This document shows, in pieces, positions 7,540 through 16,534 of a DNA stretch of 64,000 nucleotides (positions are counted from its first letter, which is position 1; each line of letters begins with the position of its first letter). The notes beneath the pieces were generated by a model, which made no database searches, had not been told where the DNA came from, and worked only from the letters and a program-made list of their open reading frames with translations. The stretch is taken from the NCBI GenBank assembly GCA_020346605.1, contig CP070784.1, positions 1,372,292 to 1,436,291 on the forward strand, given 5' to 3'. This DNA is from Candidatus Bathyarchaeota archaeon (GTDB taxonomy: Archaea > Thermoproteota > Bathyarchaeia > TCS64). A program made the position numbers and the translations under genes.

Positions 7540-9171
7540 TTAATCCCCGGCGTGTACCACCTTTCCGTCCATGATGGTGGTGAGAACCCGGATGTCCTTT
7601 ATCCCCTCGACGTCGACCGATGTAATGTCGCCGCTGAGCACGACCATGTCGGCGAGCTTCCCCTTCTCGATGCTGCCTAGCCTGTCCTCGTCGAAGCTGG
7701 CGTAGGCGCCGTTGATCGTATAGGTCCGTACCGCCTCAATGACGTCGACGGCCTGATTCGGGCCGATGGTGTCCCCTCCCTCAGTCCTCCTAGTCACCAT
7801 GGCGTAGATGCCGAGGATCGGGTTACCGTGCCAGGGTCCGCCGCCGTAGTCGCTGTTGCTACTCGCGACGATGCCGCCCTCCTTGAAGCTCCTGTAGGGG
7901 TAGAGCCACTGGCTCCTCTCGGGGCCGAACTGGTACTTGTAGGCGTCCCCGAAGTTCCAGACGTAGTTGGACTCCGCGGCGACCACGCCGAGTTTCTTGA
8001 TCCTCTCCAGCTGCCTGGGCTCACAGTGGGTGCAGTGCTCTATCCTGTGCCTGTGGTCCTCGGCAGGGAGCTCCGCCAGCGCTGCCTCGATGGCGTCCAG
8101 GTTGATGTCGATCGCCCTGTCCCCGATGGAGTGGGTCGCCGACTGCAGCCCCGCCCTGTGGGTCTTGAAGATATACTCCTTCAGGGTCTCGGGCTCCATG
8201 AGGAGGATGCCGAGGCTTTCGGGGTTCCCAGTGCAGGGCTCGTATGTGGCGGCGGTGCCCATGGTGCCCATGCTGTCCAGCGCGAACTTAATCCCTGACA
8301 ACCTTAGCATGTCGTTCCCAAAGCCACCCATCAGGCCAAGGGCTAGCACGTTTTCGTAGTTGTCCACGTTCGGGGCCATGTTGTTGACGTAGAGGCGCAC
8401 CCTGCAGGGGAGCTCACCCTCTCTTAGTAGGCGCTGGAACGTCAGCGTGCTCTCTCTGGTGGCCCCGGCCTCGTGGATCGTAGTTATGCCCCACCCGGAG
8501 AACCGGTTACACCCGAGCCTCACCGCCTCGTAGGGCGTCAGCTCCAGGGGCGGGACGTGGCTGCTCACGAGCCTCGTCGCCGCGCCGCCTCTGAGGACGC
8601 CCGTCGGTTCCCCGGTCTCGGGGTCCAGCTCCACCTCGCCGTACTCGGGGCGGCTGTCCGTAGTCACCCCCGCGATCTCCATCGCCATCGAGTTGGCGAC
8701 GCCGAAGGCCGAGAAGAACAGGAGCACCGGGTTGTCCGGTGCCACCTCGTCGAGCTCCATGCCCGTCGGCGGGCGCTTCTCCCTGAAGCGAGTCCAAAGG
8801 TACCCCCAACCGACAACCCACTCTCCTTTAGGGGTCTCTCTCGCTCGGGCCCCTATACTCTTCTTCACCTCCTCGATGGAGTCGGCGTACTTGATGTCGA
8901 CGTACTCCTTCTCCTTCACTGTGAGGAGGCCCGCTCCCTGGGCATGGACGTGGCTGTCGATGAACCCCGGGAGGACTGTGCGCCCCTCAAGGTCCATGAC
9001 CTCCGTGTCGGGGCCGATCAGCTCTTCTAGGCGACTGGTACTGCCCACACGGATTATCCTATTCCCCCTCACTGCCACGGCCTCTGCCAACGTGTCATCG
9101 CGATCTACGGTTACAACCTTGCCATTCAGGAGAACCATGTCAGCTAGGCTCAGAGCGCTCACAGCATTCAC
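7540..9171 (-). CDS. Amidohydrolase family 3 (YtcJ-like) metal-dependent hydrolase
   Basis: The protein is 543 residues from a GTG at 9171; an ATG at 9138 is an alternative. It has a typical amidohydrolase layout: an N-terminal beta-sandwich strand (VLLNGKVVTVD), the HVH metal motif after GFID, a TIM barrel with HSIGDRA and RIEHCTH segments, and a C-terminal KLADMVVLSGD segment. This is the family of YtcJ and N-substituted formamide deformylase, which hydrolyse amide or related bonds. The true substrate is unknown. A TATA-like element lies just upstream at about 9195-9205 on the minus strand. Confidence 0.88.
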   Translation of the reverse strand: MNAVSALSLADMVLLNGKVVTVDRDDTLAEAVAVRGNRIIRVGSTSRLEELIGPDTEVMDLEGRTVLPGFIDSHVHAQGAGLLTVKEKEYVDIKYADSIEEVKKSIGARARETPKGEWVVGWGYLWTRFREKRPPTGMELDEVAPDNPVLLFFSAFGVANSMAMEIAGVTTDSRPEYGEVELDPETGEPTGVLRGGAATRLVSSHVPPLELTPYEAVRLGCNRFSGWGITTIHEAGATRESTLTFQRLLREGELPCRVRLYVNNMAPNVDNYENVLALGLMGGFGNDMLRLSGIKFALDSMGTMGTAATYEPCTGNPESLGILLMEPETLKEYIFKTHRAGLQSATHSIGDRAIDINLDAIEAALAELPAEDHRHRIEHCTHCEPRQLERIKKLGVVAAESNYVWNFGDAYKYQFGPERSQWLYPYRSFKEGGIVASSNSDYGGGPWHGNPILGIYAMVTRRTEGGDTIGPNQAVDVIEAVRTYTINGAYASFDEDRLGSIEKGKLADMVVLSGDITSVDVEGIKDIRVLTTIMDGKVVHAGD

Positions 9172-9308
9172 CTCTCAGCCACCTATCCACAAATCGCTAT
9201 AATACAATAACGTCAGGGCCCGAATATGAATTCTGGATAGAAGGAGGGAATCGCCGTCTTTATATCTGGATACAACTCTGCTATTCGTATCGATTCGGAG
9301 GAGTCTGT

Positions 9309-9677
9309 TTGTCAAAGATATTCAAGATCGGTGAGGCCCGGAAGGTGGAGACACCCGGCGAAAGGACGATGCACTGGCTCGTGGACAGGGAGCTCGGCGC
9401 CACCAACATGAACGTCGTGATATACGACTTCGAGCCCGGCTACGAGTCCAAGAGGGTCCATTACCACGAGAGGAGGGAGAGCGCCTACATCGCCCTCAAG
9501 GGATCCGGGACGGTGCATCTGAACGGCGAGGAACACCCGATGGAGCCAGAGACCGTCGTCTACCTCTCACCTGGAGACGTGCACGGCGTGGTCGCGGCCG
9601 GAGAGGACGGCTTCACCATGATAGAGGTGTGGTCCCCCGGGGAAAGGGACACAATCTATGTCGATGACGAGAACTGA
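9309..9677 (+). CDS. Single-domain cupin protein
   Basis: The protein is 122 residues. The TTG start is supported by a strong GGAGGAG at 9298-9304 with five bases of spacing. Cupin motif 1 provides His51, His53 and Glu57, and motif 2 (SPGDVH) provides His92, the usual four metal ligands. Cupins of this size include sugar isomerases, dioxygenases and binding proteins, so the activity is unclear. It is upstream of, and on the same strand as, the Ntn hydrolase gene. Confidence 0.85.
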   Translation: MSKIFKIGEARKVETPGERTMHWLVDRELGATNMNVVIYDFEPGYESKRVHYHERRESAYIALKGSGTVHLNGEEHPMEPETVVYLSPGDVHGVVAAGEDGFTMIEVWSPGERDTIYVDDEN

Positions 9678-9727
9678 GCCGAGTGAACTATAAGGGTCCC
9701 CGTCAATGTTGAATTTGAGGGTGCAGT

Positions 9728-10786
9728 TTGCTGCGAGACCGACCAGCCGCACTCATAATCGTCGTCGTAGTTCTTGCCTTGGGCGCCTACTCCCTAGCAA
9801 TGCTCGAACCTCCTTCTCAGGGAGATGAAGACTTGTCCCCGGTCGGTTCCGGCGCCAAACAAACGGATGTCGCCGACACGGGGAGCCTGAGCCCCTCGAA
9901 ACTGGAGAAGGTGGACGACTACCCGCTCTACGTCCTGAGGCTGGAGGGGGACTACGGCTTCTCCGAGTACCTCAGGACGGGCCGCCTCAACTATCGGTTC
10001 AGCGACGGCTCGGGCCACTCCTGCACCTGCTTCACCGCGATGGGAGAGGGGTCCGACCCCCTCTTCGGAAGGAACTTCGACTTCCCCGAGAACCCGGCGC
10101 TCCTGCTGTACACGGACCCCCCGGACGGTTACGCCAGCGTCTCCATGGTGGATCTAGGCTACTTCGGATACGGGATGGGCCGCCTGCCCGATCTGGAGGG
10201 GGACCTGAAGGACCTCAGGATGACCCCCTACCTACCCTTCGACGGAATGAACGAGCACGGCCTCGCCGTGGGTATGGCCGCAATTTCACAGGCAGAACCT
10301 CCCCACGACCCAAGCAAAGGCACGATAGGCGAGATACAGGTGATCCGGCTTCTCCTCGACAGGGCAAGGGACGTGGACGGGGCGTTGGCGCTCCTGGGGG
10401 AGTACAACGTGGAGATGACCGAACCACCCATCCACTACATCGTCGCTGACCGCTCCGGACGCTCCGCGATCGTGGAGTACGTGGATGGCGAGATGGTGGT
10501 CCTCAGGGACGACGACCCGTATCAGGTGATCACCAACTTCATCGTGTACGACTCGGGCGCCCCAGGACTCGCCCCGTGCTCCAGATACAGATCAGCTTAC
10601 AGCGGTCTTCGGGAGGTCGGTGGCACCGTCTCGATGGAGGAGGCGATGGATCTGCTGGAGGGGTCCTCTCAAGAGAGCACCATCTGGTCCACGGTGTACA
10701 ACCTTGAGACCGGCGATCTGAACGTGGCGATGGGTGGGAGATACAAAAGGGTCCATTCCTTCAATGCAACGGTCGCAGAGGATTAA
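9728..10786 (+). CDS. Membrane-anchored linear amide C-N hydrolase (choloylglycine hydrolase-like Ntn hydrolase)
   Basis: The protein is 352 residues from a TTG at 9728. Residues 7-25 form a hydrophobic signal or anchor, so the enzyme is probably outside the cell. An SCTCF segment (Cys99, Cys101) followed by LFGRNFDFP (112-120) matches the Ntn hydrolases related to choloylglycine hydrolase and penicillin acylase, in which an N-terminal Cys becomes the nucleophile after processing. Which Cys is used is not certain. The family cleaves acyl-amide bonds. Its neighbours are a cupin and a flavin oxidoreductase, without clear operon logic. A second secreted Ntn hydrolase (C69) lies at 31.8 kb. Confidence 0.85.
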   Translation: MLRDRPAALIIVVVVLALGAYSLAMLEPPSQGDEDLSPVGSGAKQTDVADTGSLSPSKLEKVDDYPLYVLRLEGDYGFSEYLRTGRLNYRFSDGSGHSCTCFTAMGEGSDPLFGRNFDFPENPALLLYTDPPDGYASVSMVDLGYFGYGMGRLPDLEGDLKDLRMTPYLPFDGMNEHGLAVGMAAISQAEPPHDPSKGTIGEIQVIRLLLDRARDVDGALALLGEYNVEMTEPPIHYIVADRSGRSAIVEYVDGEMVVLRDDDPYQVITNFIVYDSGAPGLAPCSRYRSAYSGLREVGGTVSMEEAMDLLEGSSQESTIWSTVYNLETGDLNVAMGGRYKRVHSFNATVAED

Positions 10787-10876
10787 CCACAAACACCAAT
10801 TCGACGAAGAAAACAGCCCGGAGAGCCTCGTCAAACTATTTAAGCAAGCGAGCAGCATTCTTGGCAGGTATTGTAC

Positions 10877-11734
10877 ATGGAGTTCTATCTCTCAGGTCTG
10901 GGTAACATGTACGGGAACCTGGACCACATCAAGAAAGCCGTCGTGGAGGCGGACAGGCTCGGATTCGACGGGGCCCTGATGCCCGACCACTACATGTGGG
11001 GCGCGATGGGGGGCCACGCCGTCCAAGACGGGTACTCCACACTGGAGACTTGGGTGACGCTGACATACCTGGCGGCGAAGACTGAGAACATAAGCCTGGG
11101 CACACTGGTGACGCCGATCCCGTTCAGGAGTCCAGGGATGCTGGCGAAGATGATCTCGACCCTCGATGTCCTGTCCAACGGGCGGGTCGTTCTCGGCGTA
11201 GGGGCCGGATGGTCCCAGGTGGAGTTCGAGGGCTACAGCGAGTGGGACAGACCAGGAGTGAGGGTGAACAAGACCAAGGAGGGCCTCGAACTGATGATCA
11301 GGCTCTGGACAGAGGACAAAGTGACGTTCAAGGGCAAATACTACGAGGCGAAGGGTGCCGTCCTAAAGCCAAAGCCCGTCCAGAAGCCGTACCCCAGGCT
11401 CTTGTTCGGGGGGACCGGGGACAGGATGCTCAGGCTCGCGGGGAGGTACAGTGACATCTGCTACATCCCCATGTGGATGACCAGGGGGAACATCGATGAG
11501 GCGCGGACCAAGGTCAGGACAGCCGCGAAGAAGGCGAACCGCGAGGACAAAGTCGCTTTCATGGCCGGAGCCATGGGCGCGTTAGGCTCTGTCGACGTTG
11601 GGGAGTACTCTAAGATGGTCGAGGCGGCCCAGGAGAGCGGCGCCAGGTACTACATGGTTGGCTTCCCCCAGGGTGAGGGGTACCTAGATGCGATGAAGAG
11701 TTTCGCCAAGGAAGTAATGCCGTCATACCATTGA
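10877..11734 (+). CDS. LLM-class flavin/F420-dependent oxidoreductase
   Basis: The protein is 285 residues from the ATG at 10877; a TTG two codons upstream is possible. It resembles the luciferase-like monooxygenase TIM-barrel family. The strands ISLGTLVTPIPFRSP and GRVVLGVGAGW and the PYPRLLFGGTGDRMLRLAGRY segment are characteristic of F420-dependent members such as Mer and F420-dependent dehydrogenases. Archaea use F420 widely, so F420 rather than FMN is my inference. The substrate is not predictable. A TATA-like element (TATTTAAGC) lies at about 10836. Confidence 0.86.
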   Translation: MEFYLSGLGNMYGNLDHIKKAVVEADRLGFDGALMPDHYMWGAMGGHAVQDGYSTLETWVTLTYLAAKTENISLGTLVTPIPFRSPGMLAKMISTLDVLSNGRVVLGVGAGWSQVEFEGYSEWDRPGVRVNKTKEGLELMIRLWTEDKVTFKGKYYEAKGAVLKPKPVQKPYPRLLFGGTGDRMLRLAGRYSDICYIPMWMTRGNIDEARTKVRTAAKKANREDKVAFMAGAMGALGSVDVGEYSKMVEAAQESGARYYMVGFPQGEGYLDAMKSFAKEVMPSYH

Positions 11735-11874
11735 GAGGGTCGACCGATAACATCCATGGGATGAGGGCGTCTCCTTTGCACACCTTTGTTGAGAGCGTGG
11801 TCTAAGCCTTCAAGCGTTACAGATATGCTAGTATTATCTACCCTAGCTCTTTTTAACATGCAGGAAAAGTGAGT

Positions 11875-12099
11875 CTACTCGTCCTCTTCCGCGGTTATTG
11901 GTCCTGTGACGAGTATCTCCACCGCGTACCCCTTAAAAATGGAGGGGATGCTCCTCTCCACCTCGGGAGTCTTGGTCTCGACGGTCACCAGGAGGCAGTC
12001 GACGCCCTCCTTCTCGCTTACGGCGACGCCATTCACCCCCTCAACGTCCATCCACAGCTCCACTGCCTCTGAGAGAGCCTCCTTGATTGTTGCACCCAC
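11875..12099 (-). CDS. Stand-alone N-terminal-domain homologue of the adjacent protease-like protein
   Basis: The protein is 74 residues. Its segment VNGVAVSEK, a DCLLVTVET strand and FKGYAVEILVTGPI align with residues 27-84 of the neighbouring trypsin-like protein (VVGVAAGNK, PCITVFVTH, LKGYKTDVIETGEI). The small protein therefore looks like a free copy of the N-terminal domain that precedes the protease domain in this type of enzyme. It lies 110 bases downstream of that gene on the same strand. Possible roles are inhibitor, chaperone or partner of the protease; none is demonstrated. Confidence 0.7.
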   Translation of the reverse strand: MGATIKEALSEAVELWMDVEGVNGVAVSEKEGVDCLLVTVETKTPEVERSIPSIFKGYAVEILVTGPITAEEDE

Positions 12100-12172
12100 A
12101 GGTTCTCGCCAAGGCTAGTACAACCTGCTCGCGATATAAACATTTTCCGTCAGCGGGTACTAATTCTTCCAC

Positions 12173-12180
12173 AAAAAAAA
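12173..12180 (-). terminator. T8 terminator after the protease-like gene
   Basis: Eight A residues on the plus strand, read as T8 on the minus strand, lie 28 bases after the stop codon of the trypsin-like gene. This fits an archaeal intrinsic terminator, and would partly separate that gene from the 74-residue gene. Confidence 0.55.
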
Positions 12181-12208
12181 GGGGTATTGGTCTCTGTGTT
12201 GATGATGC

Positions 12209-13198
12209 TTAGGGGTGGAGCCTGATTCCAAGGCGGCTCTGAACCTGTAGTATACTGTTGATAATGGTGACCCGGGAGGAGCCGGCGAAAAGGAGCCCCA
12301 CAGCCCCCTCGCTGATGTCGCAGACGAGGCTCCCTGAGTCTCCGCCTGCGGACATATTCGACGTCACGATCTGGTCTGCGAAGCGGGCTATCCGTCCCCC
12401 TCCATAGTTGACGTTGACAGTGGCATGAAGAGCGATGATCCTCCCTGTCGTGAAGTTCGTCGTCCTGCCGGTCTTCTCGACGATGTCCCCGACCCTGGGG
12501 TTGCTCTTCACCTGTTTCACGTATCCTATCCAGTAGATCTCCCTGTTCAGGTTGTGGAACTCGCCCTTGGCGATGGCCGCGTCGACGTAGTTCAGTGGCG
12601 TGTAGCCCGGGGCCATGAACCTGATGGGGACGTACCTCGACAGGCGGGCAACGATGTCCCCGGGGACTGTTCCGCCGTCGTAGGGTCCGGGCTGCAGAAT
12701 CGGGTCTCCGATCCGTGCGTTGTTGGAGTTCGCTAGGACGTGGTTGTTGCTCAGGATGTAGTACTTCTCAGGGATGCCGGGGAATGGAAAGAGGTCGTAG
12801 ACGCACGTGGCGACGGTCCCAGCCGTGATCCTGTAGTGGCCTACGCTGAACCCGCCCATGACGGGCCTCACCCTCTGCCTCAGGGTCTCGACGCCGAGGT
12901 CGTCTTTCATGGCCACTTTTTCATCAGTGACGGCGGTGGGACCGGCGAAGATCTCACCTGTTTCGATAACGTCTGTCTTGTAACCCTTGAGCTCTGGGGA
13001 GATCAGGTCCTTACTGCTGAGCTTTTCAGCATCGACCCTATGCGTTACGAACACGGTGATGCATGGCTCGCCTGTGTCGACTTCTTCAGTTATCTTGTTC
13101 CCAGCTGCGACTCCGACGACGTTCTGCTTGCTGAAGAGGTCTTCGTATTCGGTAGAGGCTGCCTCTGCGATTTCCGCATAAACACTTACATCTTCCAA
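12209..13198 (-). CDS. Trypsin-like serine peptidase (Nal1-type), cytoplasmic
   Basis: The protein is 329 residues and lacks a signal peptide. Residues 25-90 form an N-terminal alpha/beta domain. The chymotrypsin-like domain then shows His153 (LSNNHVLA), Asp206 (NYVDAAIA) and Ser288 (AGGDSGS), the complete catalytic triad in the right order. A KTGRTTNFTTGRI motif before the Ser is typical of this peptidase-like family, which is related to plant NAL1. The target is unknown. A short homologue of the N-domain is encoded just downstream. Confidence 0.85.
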   Translation of the reverse strand: MEDVSVYAEIAEAASTEYEDLFSKQNVVGVAAGNKITEEVDTGEPCITVFVTHRVDAEKLSSKDLISPELKGYKTDVIETGEIFAGPTAVTDEKVAMKDDLGVETLRQRVRPVMGGFSVGHYRITAGTVATCVYDLFPFPGIPEKYYILSNNHVLANSNNARIGDPILQPGPYDGGTVPGDIVARLSRYVPIRFMAPGYTPLNYVDAAIAKGEFHNLNREIYWIGYVKQVKSNPRVGDIVEKTGRTTNFTTGRIIALHATVNVNYGGGRIARFADQIVTSNMSAGGDSGSLVCDISEGAVGLLFAGSSRVTIINSILQVQSRLGIRLHP

Positions 13199-13456
13199 TT
13201 TTTTCCCTCACTTTTCCCGCAGTGAAGGCGAGAACTCAGACAGCTAGAATGCCCTTGTCACAGTTAGGCTCGAACAGATCTCCGAGCTTCAGTGGAAGCA
13301 TTCGATTCGAAGAGTTCTCGGAGTTTTTTCTTAAGTTAAAGATATATTTAAAACTTTCATTAAAACGAGCTCGAACGAACATCATCTCATGGAATTCTTC
13401 AGACCCTGCCCAGCGTTTTCAAATACCCGTGCATAGTTAATTGTACAGGCGATCTA
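13199..13456. other. Intergenic region, possible promoter only
   Basis: No gene is seen. An AT-rich stretch at 13328-13365 contains TATATTTAAA, which could be a TATA box for leftward transcription, although it is about 140 bases from the protease-like start codon. Confidence 0.35.
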
Positions 13457-13792
13457 TCACAGAACCTTTTCCAGGTTCTCGGCCTCCCTGATATGGACGT
13501 CCAGGATCTGGGACACGTACTCCGATATCTCGTTGATCTCTTCATCGATGGCCCTCTCGCTCTCCCTCATGTGCAGCCTGAAGCCCAGCAGCTGTAGCGT
13601 GACGAGGCTGCGGTTGACGGAGATGAGCTTGGTGACCTTCATCACGAACTCTCTTAACGGTCCATCGCCAACCTCCTCTGCGAGGCGCAATAGATCTTCC
13701 GACAGCTCACCGCTCAGAGCCTCCAGACGCCTCAGGTATTCATCTAGGACCAATCGTTGTGCTTCGGCGGAGCTGCGGGACCTGTGCTGCAA
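13457..13792 (-). CDS. Hypothetical helical protein
   Basis: The protein is 111 residues from a TTG at 13792; no in-frame ATG occurs before residue 51. It is almost entirely predicted helix, with heptad-like leucines and many charged residues, suggesting a coiled coil or four-helix bundle. I do not recognise the family. It stands alone between AT-rich gaps. Confidence 0.55.
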   Translation of the reverse strand: MQHRSRSSAEAQRLVLDEYLRRLEALSGELSEDLLRLAEEVGDGPLREFVMKVTKLISVNRSLVTLQLLGFRLHMRESERAIDEEINEISEYVSQILDVHIREAENLEKVL

Positions 13793-14013
13793 CGTGGACC
13801 TGAAACGAGATTTACGGGCGTATTTATGGGTTTTGAGAGGTCACGTTTTGGGCAACGACTTACAGACAGCCCAGTAAAGGACTATATTTAACGGCTTCAT
13901 CATGACGATTTGTGATTGATTAGAACCGGCGTCGAGGGAGCTCAGGGCGGCTTCTTAGGATGATCGCCTCCTAAACCTTTTCCCCTCTTGCGACCCACTC
14001 TGATCGAATACGT

Positions 14014-14631
14014 ATGAGGATCAGATTGGTCATACCCATCACAGGCCTCGATGACGCGGCGATCGAACAGCGTCTCCACTACCTCAGGGAGATCGCCGAC
14101 CTGGGCACCCAGGTCGACGCGGTCCATGTAGAGGTGGGGCCGCCCGCCATCGAATCGGAGGCCGACGCCGTCCTCGCGGGCCCCGAGATACTCAGGCTCG
14201 TCAAGGAGGCCGAGGCGGAGGGCTGCGACGCCACCATAATATGGTGCGGGGGAGACCCCGCCCTTGCGGCAGCTCGCGAGATCGTCGACATCCCCGTCAT
14301 CGGCCCAGGCGAGTCGATGAAGACCATAGCATCCGTCCTTGGGAAGAAGGTCCTCAGGGTGACCCCTGACATCCCCGTGCTGGAGATGAGGAAGGACCTT
14401 GAGGCGACCATATCGGCCGTCAGAGACAGGGTCGAGGAAAGGGTGGAGAGGGGGGAGGGAGACTCCTTCATCCTCGGCTGCCTCGCCCTCTGGGGAGTAG
14501 GCAGGGTTATCAGGGAGGAAACTGGTCTCCCCGTCCTGGATGGGGCCGAGGCCTCCCTGAAGATGGCCGAGCTCGCCGTGAAGCTGGGGCTACGCCACAG
14601 CAGATACGCGTATCCGAAAAAGCAGACATGA
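14014..14631 (+). CDS. Aspartate/glutamate or hydantoin racemase family protein
   Basis: The protein is 205 residues from the ATG at 14014. Two cysteines, Cys78 (WCGGDP) and Cys156 (LGCLALWG), occupy the positions of the paired catalytic acid/base cysteines of Asp/Glu and hydantoin racemases. The C-terminal PVLDGAEASLKMAELAVKLGL segment is typical of the hydantoin racemase branch. It lies 58 bases upstream of a class III aminotransferase on the same strand, so the two may act on related amino compounds, though the aminotransferase seems to have its own promoter. Confidence 0.86.
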   Translation: MRIRLVIPITGLDDAAIEQRLHYLREIADLGTQVDAVHVEVGPPAIESEADAVLAGPEILRLVKEAEAEGCDATIIWCGGDPALAAAREIVDIPVIGPGESMKTIASVLGKKVLRVTPDIPVLEMRKDLEATISAVRDRVEERVERGEGDSFILGCLALWGVGRVIREETGLPVLDGAEASLKMAELAVKLGLRHSRYAYPKKQT

Positions 14632-14658
14632 GCCCTCACTAGTTTGGCTCATACCAAA

Positions 14659-14667
14659 CATTATATT
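14659..14667 (+). promoter_or_regulatory. TATA box of the aminotransferase gene
   Basis: ATTATATTC is centred about 27 bases before the ATG at 14690, the spacing expected for a leaderless or near-leaderless archaeal transcript. Confidence 0.55.
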
Positions 14668-14689
14668 CAGAGAAATCCGACTCAGAGCC

Positions 14690-16021
14690 ATGGTCAACGA
14701 GGACTACATCAGGGAGCTGGAGAAGAAGCACGTATACGGTACCTGGAGGTACGAGCACACCTGGAACCCAGTCGTGATCGAGGAGGGCGAGGGGTGCTAC
14801 GTCACCTCTCTGTCGGGCAAGAGATACCTGGACCTCTCCTCCCAGCTCATGTGCAGCAACATAGGCCACCACAGCCAGGCGGTCATCGACGCCATCGCCA
14901 GGCAGGCTGAGAAGCTCTGCTACGCAGCGCCGGGCTTCGCCACCGTCCCAGCCGCACTGCTGGGCCAGAAACTGGCGGAGATCACCCCCGGGGACCTCAA
15001 CAAGAGCTTCCTCACCAACGGCGGCTCAGAGGCCAACGAGGCCGCCATAAAGATAGCCCGGCTCTACACCGGCAAGACCAAGCTGATATCTAGGTACAGG
15101 TCCTATCACGGTGCCTCCTCCGGGGCCATCGCCCTCACCGGGGATCCCAGGACCCAGTACGCCATCGGGATGCCCGGCGTGGTCAGGGCCCCTGACTGCT
15201 ACTGCTATAGGTGCCCCTTCGGCAAGGAGTACCCGGGCTGCGGGATAACCTGCGCGGAGTACGTCGACGAGATCATCAGAATGGAGGGCCCGGGCACTGT
15301 TGCGGGCGTGGTCATAGAGCCCATCGTGGGCTCCAACGGGATCCTCGTCCCACCGGACGAGTACGTCCCGAGGCTCAGGGAGATCTGCGACGAGCACGAA
15401 GCGCTGCTCATCGACGACGAGGTCATGGCCGGGTTCGGGAGGACCGGCAAGATGTTCTGCATTGAGCACTGGGGCGTGGTGCCCGACATCATGTCCATGG
15501 CCAAGGGGATAACGGGCGCCCTCTTCCCAGTCGGCGCCACCATAACCCGCCAGAAGATCGCAGACCACTTCGACCAGCCTGGGAACCTCTTCAGCCACGG
15601 GCAGACATACGCCATGCACCCGCTGGGATGCGCGGCTGCCCTGGCGGCGATCCAGGAGTACGAGGACAAGAACCTGGTGGAGAAAGCCGCCGCGATGGGG
15701 AAGGTGCTGGAGGGGCGGCTCAATGAGCTGGCTGAGGCCCACAAGTCGGTGGGCGAGGTCAGGGGGAAGGGGCTGTTCTGGGGCATCGAGTTGGTCAAGG
15801 ACAGGGGGACCAAGGAGCCCTTCGTGACTAGGAAGCAGAAGTTCGAGCCCAACACGCTGAAGAGGATCAGCGCGGTGGCGATGGAGATGGGGGTCTACGT
15901 GGTCAACATCATCAACATACTGATAGTGGCACCTCCACTGATAACCACCGAGACGGAGATAGACGAAGGCATCAGGGTCCTGGATAAGGTGCTCGAGATC
16001 TCGGACAAGGAAGTTGTGTAG
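14690..16021 (+). CDS. Class III PLP-dependent aminotransferase
   Basis: The protein is 443 residues. The fold-type I features of class III enzymes are present: the TNGGSEANEAAIK loop that binds PLP phosphate (109-121), a DDEVMAGFGRTGKM segment with the PLP-nitrogen Asp, and Lys272 (SMAKGITGA) for the internal aldimine. A Cys-rich insertion (residues 170-188, five cysteines) is unusual and could bind a metal. The family covers GABA, taurine, ornithine and beta-alanine transaminases, so the substrate is unclear. A TATA box suggests independent transcription from the racemase upstream. Confidence 0.92.
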   Translation: MVNEDYIRELEKKHVYGTWRYEHTWNPVVIEEGEGCYVTSLSGKRYLDLSSQLMCSNIGHHSQAVIDAIARQAEKLCYAAPGFATVPAALLGQKLAEITPGDLNKSFLTNGGSEANEAAIKIARLYTGKTKLISRYRSYHGASSGAIALTGDPRTQYAIGMPGVVRAPDCYCYRCPFGKEYPGCGITCAEYVDEIIRMEGPGTVAGVVIEPIVGSNGILVPPDEYVPRLREICDEHEALLIDDEVMAGFGRTGKMFCIEHWGVVPDIMSMAKGITGALFPVGATITRQKIADHFDQPGNLFSHGQTYAMHPLGCAAALAAIQEYEDKNLVEKAAAMGKVLEGRLNELAEAHKSVGEVRGKGLFWGIELVKDRGTKEPFVTRKQKFEPNTLKRISAVAMEMGVYVVNIINILIVAPPLITTETEIDEGIRVLDKVLEISDKEVV

Positions 16022-16043
16022 GCTTAGATCTGAACGAGTTCCC

Positions 16044-16346
16044 CTATTTCGCGGTCATCTTGGCCATTATGCGCCGTCGGGGCTTGATGATATTGTCTCC
16101 TTGCCTCAGCCTCAGCCCGGGTCGGAACTTCTCCGCGTACTTGACGGCTTCGTCCGTGAACCCTCCGGGGGAGCTGATCTCCTTCACACCCCTCTTTGCC
16201 TCCTTGATGACCTCTTCCTTGGTCCACTCCAGGTTGGGGCAGCGGTACCCCAGGATCCGGGGCTTGAGACAGTAGGGGCTTGTCCTCTTCTTGAAGCAGT
16301 ACAGCCTCTTCTCGAAGAGGTTCAGCCGGCACCGTCCGGTCTTCAT
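16044..16346 (-). CDS. Hypothetical cysteine-containing basic protein
   Basis: The protein is 100 residues, rich in Lys and Arg. Its N-terminal third has four cysteines (6, 17, 26, 36) and aromatic residues, which could form a small metal site. A helical segment (WTKEEVIKEAKRGVKEI) follows. A competing frame (16024-16368) has a Pro/Gln-rich product that looks artefactual. Family unknown. It converges with the aminotransferase gene. Confidence 0.55.
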   Translation of the reverse strand: MKTGRCRLNLFEKRLYCFKKRTSPYCLKPRILGYRCPNLEWTKEEVIKEAKRGVKEISSPGGFTDEAVKYAEKFRPGLRLRQGDNIIKPRRRIMAKMTAK

Positions 16347-16534
16347 CCTTGGCTCTACTGATGGACAAGCTAGATAACTGGATTATGGGGCCTCGTAATC
16401 TGTCCGTATATAGTATCCCTAGGATAGACTACGGAACGCTATTGAGATCTTGTCTAAAAAAAGCGTGCTAGGTGAAATTTGTGTCATACGTAAGTATTTT
16501 CTATTATAAAGAAGTAAATATTGACTGTGTTTTC

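Noticed and set aside
16024-16368. Alternative frame over the small Cys-containing protein
   Set aside because: The product is rich in Pro, Gln and Glu with no fold-like pattern, whereas the overlapping frame has a plausible Cys and helix layout.
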